Shown here: positions 43,327-51,999 of the stretch, piece by piece | Position numbering within the stretch: position 1 is the stretch's first letter | How the letters are laid out: each line of letters begins with the position of its first letter | Assembly (NCBI GenBank): GCA_903840315.1 | Contig: CAIMFK010000012.1 | Location: 80,186 to 144,185, forward strand | Reading direction: 5' to 3' | DNA: 64,000 nt | Origin: an uncultured Candidatus Saccharibacteria bacterium | GTDB lineage: Bacteria > Patescibacteriota > Saccharimonadia > Saccharimonadales > UBA4665 | Program-made: the position numbers and the translations under genes | The notes under the pieces: generated by a model | Told to the model about the DNA's origin: nothing | The model's database searches: none | What the model saw: the letters and a program-made list of their open reading frames with translations, nothing else

Positions 43327-44043
43327 GTGTTTTATTTAATTGTTTTATTGATACTTACTGGATCCATTAGTGTGCTTTACTATCTTTTCATGTCATCATA
43401 TTCCCAGGTTTTTGGAAAATTTATCTGGCATGGTGATAGAAGCATAAAAAAGATAGCAATAACATTTGACGATGGCCCAAACAATCCTTATACAGAGGAA
43501 ATATTAGATATTCTCAAACAAGAGCGGGTCAAGGCTACATTCTTTATGGTTGGAAAATGCATACTGAGAGATCCAGATACCGCAAAAAAGATACTCAATG
43601 ATGGGCATGTGATAGGTAATCATTCCCTTTCCCATAGTTTTAGTAATTATTTAAAAAGTTTAAGTTTCAAAGAAGAGATAACGGCTAATCAAAAAATTAT
43701 AGAAAGTACGCTTGGTGTTATTCCAGCTCTTTATCGATCACCCTGGCTATTTAGACAGCCAATCTTGCTTAGAACATTAGAGAAATTAAATCTATCGCCA
43801 ATTTCTGGACAGTTTTGCCACCCCTTAGAAGTTAGCCTGATTGATTCTAAAAAAATTGCAAATCATGTTCTTAAAATTGCCAAAAATGGTTCTATAATTA
43901 TCTTTCATGACGGAAAAGAGTCGGTGGGTGGCAATAGATTAGAAACAGTTAACGCGCTGAGAATAGTGATACCAGCTTTGAAGAGGCAAGGTTATAAATT
44001 AGTTACTGTCTCGGAATTACTAAATATTCAAGCCTACAACTAA
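43327..44043 (+). CDS. Polysaccharide deacetylase (NodB domain)
   Basis: A 238-residue protein with one N-terminal membrane helix (about 1-20) and a NodB homology domain: TFDDGPN (the DD pair), GNHSLSHS (metal His residues), LYRSPW and IIIFHDG. It would remove N- or O-acetyl groups from a surface glycan outside the membrane. The start is GTG 43327. It likely forms an operon with the glycosyltransferase and overlaps the next convergent gene by 4 nt. Confidence 0.9.
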   Translation: MFYLIVLLILTGSISVLYYLFMSSYSQVFGKFIWHGDRSIKKIAITFDDGPNNPYTEEILDILKQERVKATFFMVGKCILRDPDTAKKILNDGHVIGNHSLSHSFSNYLKSLSFKEEITANQKIIESTLGVIPALYRSPWLFRQPILLRTLEKLNLSPISGQFCHPLEVSLIDSKKIANHVLKIAKNGSIIIFHDGKESVGGNRLETVNALRIVIPALKRQGYKLVTVSELLNIQAYN

Positions 44044-44591
44044 TCAGTTCTTCTAGTAAAGAAATTGAATATAATTTCTAGCGCTAGCCCCAGTGCGAAT
44101 CCCGCTAAAAATAATAGTATAGCTGTGTAGAAATTATACTCATAATTGTTATTGTGGGTTAGGTAAAGATAATAAATGCTGCCCAATAAAGTAACTACTG
44201 CACCAGACAAAATCCCCGATGGCCTAACAATAGTTTTTCCAGCAACTTCGCTAACATTTTCAACAACACTACTATGCATAAATTTACTGAATTTTTTCTG
44301 GCTTCCAGTTAGCCTATGTCTAATATTTGCCATGTATGCACTTTTAACAGAGTTTTTTGAAGAGTTATCTACAAAGACGCTTTTGATTGATTTGTCATCA
44401 TCACCATCAAAACTATCCTTTAATCTATTTGTCTCATTAGAATTGCTGGATTCGTGTACTTTTTTTAAAGCTGAATCAACTTTTTCATGATTAGACTCGA
44501 TATTTGTTTCTTTGGAGTTTTCTTTTAATTCAAAACTTTCAATTTCTTCAAATTTATTTTGATGTTCGCTTGATCTTAGTTTTTCGCTCAC
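44040..44591 (-). CDS. Membrane protein with charged disordered N-terminal half
   Basis: A 183-residue protein. Residues 1-90 are Glu/Lys/Ser/Asn-rich and look disordered; two transmembrane helices lie near 126-146 and 155-176. No recognised domain. It starts 2 nt after the stop of the LPxTG-like surface protein gene, so the two are an operon and may act together at the envelope. Confidence 0.62.
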   Translation of the reverse strand: MSEKLRSSEHQNKFEEIESFELKENSKETNIESNHEKVDSALKKVHESSNSNETNRLKDSFDGDDDKSIKSVFVDNSSKNSVKSAYMANIRHRLTGSQKKFSKFMHSSVVENVSEVAGKTIVRPSGILSGAVVTLLGSIYYLYLTHNNNYEYNFYTAILLFLAGFALGLALEIIFNFFTRRTD

Positions 44592-44593
44592 GA

Positions 44594-45868
44594 CTAATTG
44601 CCCCCATTAGTTAAGTCATCGAGAATTACAGCCTCTCGAGTTAGTAATTTACTTCTGTAGTAAAAATATCCTGCCAAAGTCGTAACAATAAAGAGAAACA
44701 ATATATTAGTGCCAGGTCCAGTGTTGGGTAGAGTTTTTGCAGCCTGAACGACGACTACACCTGGATCAGCCTTCAAATTAATATTTACTGTGTTGCCATA
44801 TACATCAGTCATAACCATATTGAATCCGCTAGGGTCATCTTTGCCTGCAGCCGTTTTCGGAATAGGGTTCTTAATTTTCGTAGTAAAGGTTTTACTGATT
44901 GAACCCTGTGCGGGTATCTTTGATGATGGCCAGCTTAATATTCCAGTTTTCGCATTATATGTCGCGCCGTTTACATTCTGAAGATCTGCATAATCTAATA
45001 TGTCTGCCACACTCTCTTGCACAACGTATCCCGATACAGCTAACTTGCCGCTATTTTTTACAGTCAACGTGTAAGATATGACGTCCCCAGCTTTTGCAGT
45101 GGTTCCATTTGCATTCGCTATTGATTGAGTTATATTAGAGGCCAATTTTGAGTACGTTAAGCAATTAATGGCGTCACTTACTGACTGCGATGCCGCACAT
45201 GGCCTGCATGCTGGGTCTTTATTGGTTATAAGAGAATTATATGGACATGGTGCTGGCTTCGGCTGTGGTGGCACTGGAGTTGGTGTCGGTGGAGTATATG
45301 GCACTGGGAAGCCAATAGATACAAGATTTCCACAAGAGAATAATATGAAATATGTATGGCCGTTATCTGCTGTAACTTTTAGGGCTGTGTAATTAGATGA
45401 GCCATTTGTATCCCAATTGTGCAGCATTCTCCAGTATAAAGTTGACCCCCAAACTGTTTGAGGTGTTTCGCTCGGTAAGCCATATGGTAGATGACCTACC
45501 GACCATAGACTGCCATTGTAGTCTGTTGAGTTTAAGGTAACTACCACAGAACTTGCTGTCGCTATGTCCTTACAGCTAACTCCATACCAGCCATAAATTA
45601 GTCCAACGTAATGAAAATCGTTATTACAATCATCGACTATCTGCTGTTTAGAATTTACTCCCCCTGTAATGAGATCATTTGGACTTGGCGCAGCATTAGA
45701 TTTTGGAGGAAAAACTAGGGCAAATAACTGCACTACAAGAGCTAGAGTAATCAATGCAAAACCAAGTTGCCTGAATCGACTTTCCTTGGCTTCATTCTTA
45801 ATGTAGTAGCGAAGCTTCTGTTTATATATGTGATGAAATTGTATGTTTTCTAATATTTTGCTGAACAT
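44594..45868 (-). CDS. LPxTG-like surface protein with DUF11-type repeat
   Basis: A 424-residue exported protein. A basic start is followed by a signal/anchor helix (about 35-55) ending near SNAAPSP. A Cys-containing ectodomain follows, then a Pro-rich hinge (about 195-212) and one DUF11-like beta-sandwich (ISYTLTVKNSG, about 265-375). The C terminus has LPNTG at 380-384, a hydrophobic helix and basic RSK. The 18-residue tail after the helix is longer than in classic sortase substrates. It may be wall-linked by a sortase encoded elsewhere. Confidence 0.78.
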   Translation of the reverse strand: MFSKILENIQFHHIYKQKLRYYIKNEAKESRFRQLGFALITLALVVQLFALVFPPKSNAAPSPNDLITGGVNSKQQIVDDCNNDFHYVGLIYGWYGVSCKDIATASSVVVTLNSTDYNGSLWSVGHLPYGLPSETPQTVWGSTLYWRMLHNWDTNGSSNYTALKVTADNGHTYFILFSCGNLVSIGFPVPYTPPTPTPVPPQPKPAPCPYNSLITNKDPACRPCAASQSVSDAINCLTYSKLASNITQSIANANGTTAKAGDVISYTLTVKNSGKLAVSGYVVQESVADILDYADLQNVNGATYNAKTGILSWPSSKIPAQGSISKTFTTKIKNPIPKTAAGKDDPSGFNMVMTDVYGNTVNINLKADPGVVVVQAAKTLPNTGPGTNILFLFIVTTLAGYFYYRSKLLTREAVILDDLTNGGN

Positions 45869-45939
45869 TTTTATTTTTTTTCTTTAATTAGCATAATCAT
45901 TTATACAAGCTATAAGATAAAAATGCAATATTGCTATCT

Positions 45940-46356
45940 TTAAGCCTTAAAATCCAATTTACTAATTATGCCAAGAGCCACTGAAGCAGAAATTAAAGCA
46001 AGGGGAAATTCAAAAATTAGTGCTTCAGAAATAGCCCAAGCTAAAGGTTTTCCGGCCTTGGAACTCATAACATCAAACCATGCATCAAGAATTAATAAGT
46101 TAGAGGTAGTTATTAAAGTAATAACTAAGAATTTACTTCTATAAACCGCAAAAACAGCATTAGCAATCAAACTTGTAATCAAAAAAATGTCTAATCCTAC
46201 CCAAGCAATATCCCAGTGCCTGGCTAGAGTCCTAGTTGGCAATGAATACGCAAGATTTATTGTCCAAGGTATTAATATAACTGCGAGCAATCCGTATGAC
46301 CAAATTACCCACTTAGCAGCATATGGAAATAATTTATACTGTGTGCTTTTTTTCAT
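45940..46356 (-). CDS. Four-helix membrane protein of unknown function
   Basis: A 138-residue protein with four transmembrane helices and short loops (SYGLLAVILIPWTINLAYSL, DIFLITSLIANAVFAVY, and others). It resembles small uncharacterised membrane proteins of the DUF5360 kind, which is a weak match. GATAAT (46368..46363) ends 6 nt before the ATG, and it diverges from the aldo-keto reductase gene. Confidence 0.6.
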   Translation of the reverse strand: MKKSTQYKLFPYAAKWVIWSYGLLAVILIPWTINLAYSLPTRTLARHWDIAWVGLDIFLITSLIANAVFAVYRSKFLVITLITTSNLLILDAWFDVMSSKAGKPLAWAISEALIFEFPLALISASVALGIISKLDFKA

Positions 46357-46421
46357 ATCTACATTATCTTAAATTAAATAATTTTATACAAATAGAATAT
46401 TCATTTGCTATTATAAACCTA

Positions 46422-47228
46422 ATGAGCAGTATTAAATTAAATAATGGTGAAAAAATTCCTAGTCTAGGTTTTGGGACATGGCAGCTCAAACCAATGGGAG
46501 AAACATATAACGCAGTAAAAAGTGCACTTGATGTAGGATATCGACACATAGATACAGCACATATTTATTTAAATGAAGGGTCTGTCGGAAAAGCAATCAA
46601 AGACAGTGGGATTAATCGTAATGAAATTTACGTTGCAACAAAGCTGTGGAACTGGGATCACAAAAAAGCAGAAAAGGCATACGACAAAAGTCTCAAGAAA
46701 TTAAAACTAGATTACGTAGACTTATACCTTATTCATTATCCGGTTACAAAAACTAGGATTGGTGCGTGGAAAACACTAGAAAAAATGTACAGTGAGAAAA
46801 AGATCAAATCTATTGGTGTAAGCAATTTTACAGTTCGACATCTAGAAGAATTAATGTCTAAGACTTCAATAATACCTGCAATTAATCAAGTAGAGTTTCA
46901 TCCTTTTCTTTTTCAAAAAGAATTACTAGATTTTTGCAAGAAACACGGTATCGTCCTTGAGGCTTATTCTCCTCTAGCGCATGGCAAGAAGCTGGGAGAC
47001 GAAACACTAAGCGCAATAGCCCAATCTCACAATAAATCGGTTCCACAAGTAATGATTAGATGGAGCCTGCAGCATGGAAATGTTGTTATTCCGAAATCTA
47101 AAAATCCAGATAGAATTAAACAAAATATAGATGTATTTGATTTTGAGCTAAGTGAAAATGAAATGTCATTGATCGATTCTTTAAACGAAAATCTACACAC
47201 TTGTTGGAACCCAGAAAAAACTGCATAA
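46422..47228 (+). CDS. Aldo-keto reductase
   Basis: A 268-residue TIM-barrel NADPH-dependent reductase. The catalytic tetrad is readable as Asp44, Tyr49, Lys74 and His105. Other signatures are GYRHIDTAHIY, SIGVSNFTVRHLEEL and VVIPKSKNPDRIKQN. It reduces aldehydes or ketones, as in the 2,5-diketo-D-gluconate reductase group. The frame is open from 46323, but TATTAT (46409..46414) ends 7 nt before ATG 46422, where the family start lies. Confidence 0.93.
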   Translation: MSSIKLNNGEKIPSLGFGTWQLKPMGETYNAVKSALDVGYRHIDTAHIYLNEGSVGKAIKDSGINRNEIYVATKLWNWDHKKAEKAYDKSLKKLKLDYVDLYLIHYPVTKTRIGAWKTLEKMYSEKKIKSIGVSNFTVRHLEELMSKTSIIPAINQVEFHPFLFQKELLDFCKKHGIVLEAYSPLAHGKKLGDETLSAIAQSHNKSVPQVMIRWSLQHGNVVIPKSKNPDRIKQNIDVFDFELSENEMSLIDSLNENLHTCWNPEKTA

Positions 47229-47273
47229 CAGATAGACGTGGTATAATCCTCTGAATTAACCAGGATAAAAATT

Positions 47274-48431
47274 ATGGCAAAAAAAACTAATAACAAAATT
47301 AAAAACGGTACATTTATAAATTTAATTCTTGGCCTTATATTAGGTATTGCGGGTGGAATTCTCCTAAGTGGAAATCTACTTTTTTGGGCTGGCAATAATA
47401 TCGTAGATAATAATAAATTTACAGCTATTACAGCTCCTTTAATCAAGCAGCCCGACATACAAAAATCTATAGCAAAGTATGGCACGGACCAGTTATTTAG
47501 TAGTGTAGATGTGCAAGGATACATTGGAAGTGTACTCCCTCCAAAAGCATCGTTTCTTGCCCCAACATTGGCAGATCAATTAAAAACTCTAGTAGATCAA
47601 CAACTTCAAAAATCACTTAGCAATCCAAAAGTGCAAGAAATTTGGGATAACTCTCTATCGAAAACTCATAACCTAGTTATAAAGGCAGCTACAAACTACA
47701 AAGGAAATGGAACAATAGATCTTGGCCAACTTTTCTCCTTTGCAACCAGTAATCTTAAAGATACAAAGTTAAGTTTTTTGAGCGACAAAAAACTTCCATC
47801 TAATGTCGGACAAATAGAATTAATCAATGCATCGTGGCTACCAATAGTTCACAACATTGTTGTTAATATAGATCCTTTCGAATATTTAATGACAGTGTTA
47901 TTCATTGGATTAACTTCAGTAGCCATCTTTATATCTAAGAATCGAAGAACGATTATTATTAAAATTGGCCTACTCTATTCAGGAATCATGCTAGTCACAG
48001 TAATTGGGCTAAGATTTATTAAAATGTTAATTACAAACAATACTTCATCAGATTACAGTAGCGCAGCCACAACAGCTTATTCAATTGTTACAAAATCTTT
48101 CTATATTCAGTCAATTACGATTTTAGTACTAGGCCTAATTATCGCTCTGGTTGCATGGATTAGCGGAGAATATAAATCCGCAAAAAGAGTTAAGGAAATA
48201 AGCAATAAATTATTATCTGGAAATATTCATAAGGCTATTTTTAAACATGAAAACAGTTATACGAAATTTATTGGTAAAAATAGGAAGATAATAAACTGGG
48301 CTTCAGTAGTTATTGCAGCTATTCTACTCTGTTTTGTGGGAATAAGTCTGACTGTTTTGGTGACATATTTCATTGTTATTATTTTAGTAATCTTTGTTGT
48401 CGAAATATCTTCAGCAAGCCCAAAGAGTTGA
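47274..48431 (+). CDS. Multi-helix membrane protein with extracytoplasmic domain
   Basis: A 385-residue protein: helix 1 (about 15-40), an extracytoplasmic domain of about 160 residues with alternating Gln/Lys-rich helices (TLADQLKTLVDQQLQKSLSN), then three or four helices between about 205 and 375. The layout resembles uncharacterised Gram-positive-type membrane proteins. Function unknown. A TATAAT and an AGGATAA site precede the ATG. Confidence 0.65.
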   Translation: MAKKTNNKIKNGTFINLILGLILGIAGGILLSGNLLFWAGNNIVDNNKFTAITAPLIKQPDIQKSIAKYGTDQLFSSVDVQGYIGSVLPPKASFLAPTLADQLKTLVDQQLQKSLSNPKVQEIWDNSLSKTHNLVIKAATNYKGNGTIDLGQLFSFATSNLKDTKLSFLSDKKLPSNVGQIELINASWLPIVHNIVVNIDPFEYLMTVLFIGLTSVAIFISKNRRTIIIKIGLLYSGIMLVTVIGLRFIKMLITNNTSSDYSSAATTAYSIVTKSFYIQSITILVLGLIIALVAWISGEYKSAKRVKEISNKLLSGNIHKAIFKHENSYTKFIGKNRKIINWASVVIAAILLCFVGISLTVLVTYFIVIILVIFVVEISSASPKS

Positions 48432-48489
48432 CAATTATTCAACAAAAGAGCATAAATTATGGCATAAAAACTTTAATCGGAGGGTTATT

Positions 48490-49023
48490 ATGTTAGATCA
48501 AGGAACAAAAAATTTGATGGTCTTTGAAGGAATTGCTTCAATTCTTTTCGGAGTGTCAGCAGTATTTTGGCCAGGACTTACCATCCGGACTTTGCTATAT
48601 TTATTTGCATCGTTCGTATTGGTTGTTGGCCTTATCAATATGATGAGTGGAATCTTTTCAATAAAGACTAACCCATCATCATGGTATCTTAAATTACTAG
48701 TTGGAGCTCTAGAATTAGGCGTTGGAGTATATCTACTTAGGCACCCAAGAGTAACTTTTGCTACATTCATACTATTAATTGGATTTTCATTAATTGTGAA
48801 TGGGCTATTCAGAATTGTAATTTCGCTTTCTGAAAAGCTTCCAGCAACTTTAAAGACAATGCTTTTGGTAGCTGGACTATTAAGTCTAGTTGTTGGAGTA
48901 GTTGTACTATTCCAGCCAGTAGCAAGCGGTGTAGCATTTGTATGGTTACTAGGATTATTTGCACTATTAAGCGGACCAGTAATTCTGGCAGCAGCTTTAG
49001 AGCAGTCACCTGCTAAAAAATAG
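48490..49023 (+). CDS. HdeD/DUF308-family membrane protein
   Basis: A 177-residue protein with about six short helices in three related pairs: ILFGVSAVFWPGLTIRTLLY, VGVYLLRHPRVTFATF, VGVVVLFQPVASGVAFVWLL. The W/R/P-G-x-T repeat is typical of DUF308/HdeD proteins, linked to acid resistance in E. coli. The frame is open from 48394, but GGAGGG sits 6 nt before ATG 48490. A bidirectional terminator follows. Confidence 0.82.
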   Translation: MLDQGTKNLMVFEGIASILFGVSAVFWPGLTIRTLLYLFASFVLVVGLINMMSGIFSIKTNPSSWYLKLLVGALELGVGVYLLRHPRVTFATFILLIGFSLIVNGLFRIVISLSEKLPATLKTMLLVAGLLSLVVGVVVLFQPVASGVAFVWLLGLFALLSGPVILAAALEQSPAKK

Positions 49024-49043
49024 ATATAGCATTTATATCAATA

Positions 49044-49074
49044 AAAAACAGCTCAGCAAATGAGCTGTTTTTAT
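49044..49074. terminator. Bidirectional intrinsic terminator
   Basis: A perfect 12-bp stem AAAAACAGCTCA / TGAGCTGTTTTT (49044..49055, 49061..49072) with loop GCAAA is flanked by A and T runs on both sides. It serves the DUF308 gene on the plus strand and the small minus-strand gene, whose stop lies in the T run. Confidence 0.9.
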
Positions 49075-49292
49075 TTGTTCCGATGATATGCAGAAGGATG
49101 ATGAGAAGTCTTTAATAAAGCGGCTTTGCCAATTACATGAATATGGCGAACTGCTTCACCGCTCTCTACTTCTTCGTTCAATTCATCTTCTAGCTTCAAG
49201 GCTTCACCCTGAGGTGCATTTATGATTACAGTCATTGGAAAAGTGACTATGTTGTCAGGATTCTGTTGTGATTTATCTGAATTAATGCTCAT
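49071..49292 (-). CDS. Hypothetical small protein
   Basis: A 73-residue soluble acidic protein with a His-rich end (HHPSAYHRNK) and a strand TFPMTVIINAPQG. No family recognised. TATAAT (49304..49299) ends 6 nt before the ATG and an AAGG lies in between. It ends in the shared terminator. Confidence 0.6.
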   Translation of the reverse strand: MSINSDKSQQNPDNIVTFPMTVIINAPQGEALKLEDELNEEVESGEAVRHIHVIGKAALLKTSHHPSAYHRNK

Positions 49293-49354
49293 CCTTATAT
49301 TATACCATTAATGTAAATACTTATGATATAATATATTTCTTAAAAGTAAAGTAT

Positions 49355-49771
49355 ATGGAAAAATTATATAGTTCAGTTGCGGATAAGATTATACTTAGTT
49401 CTGATTCATTACCAGATCAAACTAAGCTATTAGACATATCTATAAGCTTAACAAGTAGTCACACTCCAAGGTACAGATTAAATGACGATTGGACATCTTT
49501 TACCAATAACTTAAATCGAAAAGAAAAGACAATCATAAAAAGCTCCTTGTCTATTGCGAGGAATGATTTAAAAATTCCGACCTTAAAATACTTAAGAAGA
49601 ACTCCCGAATCAGAATTAATAAGAGCTCCGAAAATAGGGCTAGGTAGAATTGCCATACTCAAGGCATTCGGTGAAAATACAGATAGTAGCTTAACCCTAG
49701 AGTATTTTAAGGACAACATCGAAGATATTTTTATGGAAACTTACATGTTTAAGGATATACAGCTTAGCTAG
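49355..49771 (+). CDS. Hypothetical protein
   Basis: A 138-residue soluble protein. The middle is basic (NRKEKTIIKSSLSIARNDLK), then a helical ILKAFGENTDSSLTLEYFKD. The RAPKIGLGRIAILKAF part has a helix-turn-helix flavour, but no family is recognised. A TATAAT (49332..49337) and a weak purine site precede the ATG. Confidence 0.55.
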   Translation: MEKLYSSVADKIILSSDSLPDQTKLLDISISLTSSHTPRYRLNDDWTSFTNNLNRKEKTIIKSSLSIARNDLKIPTLKYLRRTPESELIRAPKIGLGRIAILKAFGENTDSSLTLEYFKDNIEDIFMETYMFKDIQLS

Positions 49772-49774
49772 GAA

Positions 49775-50500
49775 TTAGAGACTCATGTCTAGCCTAACAA
49801 AAGCTTCTGCGTACCTTACGCCGTATTTAGAGCCTATATTAGACATCCAATCACGTAACATGTTACTTCTTTGCTCAATGTCAGGAATTTGGCTCGCGTG
49901 AGCCGCCAGCGCCTTTAGCTTAATTTCTACATAATCAGTTATGTCTTCTCCGTAATTATGATTTTCGAAATTTGTCATAAGTAAAGTACTGACTTTGTGG
50001 GGCTCTAAATGTTCATCAGCCAATAATTCTGGAAAGCTCAGATGATCTCTTGCCAGTGGATATACTGCATCCATGGTTGCCATTGCGCCTGCCCTATGAT
50101 CAGTATGATTTATCATTCCTCTTTCTGATGAATAAATAAAGGTTGGATCCATACACATAACTGTGTCAGGCTTAACCATTCTTATTATTCTAGAAATTGC
50201 TTTCTTCACTTCAAGACTATTCTCCAGAGTTCCGTCCTCAAAGTCTTCGAAAAATACATCACTAAGACCTATTATTTTACCCGCATCCCTCTGCTCCTGA
50301 CGACGAACTTTGGTCATTACTTTAGGATCAGCGTTTCGGTCTTCGGTTCCCTTACTACCATCAGTAAGAATTAAATAGTAAGCTTTGGCTCCTTGAGAAG
50401 TCCATTTTGCAATACTACCTGCAATTGAGAATTCTAGATCATCAGGATGTGCTGCCACTCCAAGAATTACTTTTGGTTTAAGTGGTTGAAAAGTTTTCAT
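49775..50500 (-). CDS. LmbE/PIG-L family N-acetylglucosamine deacetylase
   Basis: A 241-residue enzyme with the zinc motif GVAAHPDDLEF (about 14-24) and a later His in MINHTDHRAGAM, diagnostic for LmbE/PIG-L deacetylases. Substrates include N-acetylglucosaminyl lipids and thiols. The start overlaps the sodX end by 23 nt, so it is in the Ni-SOD operon, which is an unexplained association. Confidence 0.9.
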   Translation of the reverse strand: MKTFQPLKPKVILGVAAHPDDLEFSIAGSIAKWTSQGAKAYYLILTDGSKGTEDRNADPKVMTKVRRQEQRDAGKIIGLSDVFFEDFEDGTLENSLEVKKAISRIIRMVKPDTVMCMDPTFIYSSERGMINHTDHRAGAMATMDAVYPLARDHLSFPELLADEHLEPHKVSTLLMTNFENHNYGEDITDYVEIKLKALAAHASQIPDIEQRSNMLRDWMSNIGSKYGVRYAEAFVRLDMSL

Positions 50501-50786
50501 AATTCTCCTTATTTTTATTTATTGGCCATATTACTCTGCCGATAATATCTGGCCTATTAATGCTACCAAAATTTCTAGAATCGGTACTATGTTTGGGATT
50601 ATCACCAATTACTTGAAAACTATCTCCACTTATTGAAGTTATCCTCTTAATTATATCTAGACTGTTATGAGTAAAAATTATTATGTCACCAACTTGATAT
50701 TTTTTAGTTCTCAATGCAATTACAAGATTACCTTGATTTAATGTTGGCATCATTGAAATACCCGAAACTCTGCGAATAGCAATCAT
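50478..50786 (-). CDS. sodX: Nickel-type superoxide dismutase maturation protease (S26-like)
   Basis: A 102-residue protein with the signal-peptidase-like Ser/Lys dyad: Ser11 in SGISMMPTL and Lys47 in IIKRI, then SGDSFQVIGDNPKHSTDSR. It lacks the membrane helix of ordinary leader peptidases, which fits the small S26/S24-like SodX proteases. It lies 5 nt downstream of the Ni-SOD gene. Its role would be to remove the SOD propeptide and expose His1. Confidence 0.87.
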   Translation of the reverse strand: MIAIRRVSGISMMPTLNQGNLVIALRTKKYQVGDIIIFTHNSLDIIKRITSISGDSFQVIGDNPKHSTDSRNFGSINRPDIIGRVIWPINKNKENYENFSTT

Positions 50787-50791
50787 GCTAT

Positions 50792-51172
50792 TTAGACTTT
50801 TTTTGTGTCTACAAATATTTCAGTAATCTCATCAATCATAGATAATAGCTTTTCACCGCTAGATGGATCTACAGATTTTTTTACTGCTCCAGCTTGTTTC
50901 GTAGTTTGCCATAAAAGCTCATGTATATTTGGATGTTTTTCTAGATGCTCAGGCTTGAAATAATCAGTCCATAGAATCCAAAGATGCTGTTTTACTAAAT
51001 CTGCTCTTTGTTCTTTTATAAATATAGATCTGATCTTATCCTCATCATGGAGGTCAGAATATTTTTTTTGAATATTTAGCACGGATTCTGCTTCAATTCT
51101 TGCTTGAATTGGATCATAAACTCCGCAAGGCAAATCACAATGTGCATATACTGGCTTAATAAAATTGAACAT
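50792..51172 (-). CDS. sodN: Nickel superoxide dismutase
   Basis: A 126-residue protein. After a 10-residue propeptide (MFNFIKPVYA) comes the nickel hook HCDLPCGVYDP: His11, Cys12, Cys16 and Tyr19 equal mature His1, Cys2, Cys6 and Tyr9. The rest is the expected four-helix bundle of about 115 residues. It converts superoxide to oxygen and hydrogen peroxide. An ideal ribosome binding site (AAGGAGGTG) precedes the ATG. The partner protease follows directly. Confidence 0.95.
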   Translation of the reverse strand: MFNFIKPVYAHCDLPCGVYDPIQARIEAESVLNIQKKYSDLHDEDKIRSIFIKEQRADLVKQHLWILWTDYFKPEHLEKHPNIHELLWQTTKQAGAVKKSVDPSSGEKLLSMIDEITEIFVDTKKV

Positions 51173-51210
51173 TACACCTCCTTATTATTTTATATAATTA
51201 TACAGCTAAA

Positions 51211-51861
51211 CTAATTTTGGTGTCTGTAGTTTTCATTCTGCCATTTTTCTATTTCTGCATGATGACCACTAACAAGAACAGATGGAACCTCCATGCCTCT
51301 AAACTCTCTGGGTTTTGTATATTGAGGATACTCAATTATTCCATCCTGACTAAAGCTTTCTATTTCAGCACTTTTTTCTCCACCAAGAACTCCGGGTAAT
51401 AATCTAACAATTGTATCCACTAAAACTAATGCCGGTAGCTCCCCTCCCGTCAATACATAATTACCGATAGATATTTTCTTATCTATAATAGACAATATTC
51501 TCTCATCATAGCCTTCGTAGTGGGCACAAAAAATAATAAGATCTTTGTTCGAACTTGCAAAATCTCTTGCCATTGATTGATTGAGAGTATCGCCAGCTGG
51601 AGTCATGAGAATAACTTCTGCTTCTGGAGACAACTTTTTTGAATGTTCAATTGCTCCAAATATAGGCTCTATCATCATAAGCATACCATCTCCGCCTCCA
51701 TAGGGGGTGTCATCAACTTGCTTTCTTGGACCAAGACCAAATTGTCTAAGATCAATGACTTCGAAATTAACAATTTCGTTCTTAGAAGCCTTGAACATCA
51801 TGCTACTATTGAGAGTTTCTTTTATCATGGCCGGAAAAAGGGTTATAATTTGGATTTTCAT
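51211..51861 (-). CDS. trmD: tRNA (guanine-37-N1)-methyltransferase
   Basis: A 216-residue SPOUT enzyme: start MKIQIITLFP, DDTPYGGGDGMLM, the SAM trefoil-knot region CAHYEGYDERIL followed by SIGNYVLTGGELPALVL, and the PREFRGMEVPSVLVSG end. It methylates G37 of tRNAs reading CNN codons. The frame also opens at GTG 51879, but the family start is at ATG 51861, with TAAAAT (51875..51870) 8 nt before it. A structured RNA with a terminator lies upstream. Confidence 0.95.
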   Translation of the reverse strand: MKIQIITLFPAMIKETLNSSMMFKASKNEIVNFEVIDLRQFGLGPRKQVDDTPYGGGDGMLMMIEPIFGAIEHSKKLSPEAEVILMTPAGDTLNQSMARDFASSNKDLIIFCAHYEGYDERILSIIDKKISIGNYVLTGGELPALVLVDTIVRLLPGVLGGEKSAEIESFSQDGIIEYPQYTKPREFRGMEVPSVLVSGHHAEIEKWQNENYRHQN

Positions 51862-51885
51862 AGGTATATATTTTATCACAGAAAC

Positions 51886-51963
51886 AAAAAGAACCCCTTA
51901 TAGAGGTTCCGTTTGTCACATAAAGCTCCCATAACTTATTTTGGTCATGGCTCGCATCGAGCT
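51886..51963 (-). promoter_or_regulatory. Structured RNA with terminator between the KH gene and trmD
   Basis: Minus-strand elements in order: hairpin GCTCG-ATG-CGAGC (51962..51950), hairpin CCATGAC / GTTATGG with an 8-nt loop (51950..51929), then a terminator GAACCTC...GGGGTTC with TTTTT (51909..51886). AGCTC (51928..51924 region) can also pair with an arm of the first hairpin, giving an alternative fold. It may be the KH gene terminator plus a cis-regulator of trmD, or a small RNA. Confidence 0.5.
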
Positions 51964-51999
51964 AGTTTTTATTTAATGTGCCTTTGTTAGACTATTTAA

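Noticed and set aside
45902-45939. A terminator between the four-helix protein and the LPxTG-like protein
   Set aside because: GCAATATTGC followed by ATTTTT on the minus strand is too short and A+T-rich to call with confidence.
47027-47524. A 165-codon minus-strand frame
   Set aside because: It is antisense to the well-supported aldo-keto reductase and the next membrane gene, and shows no domain.
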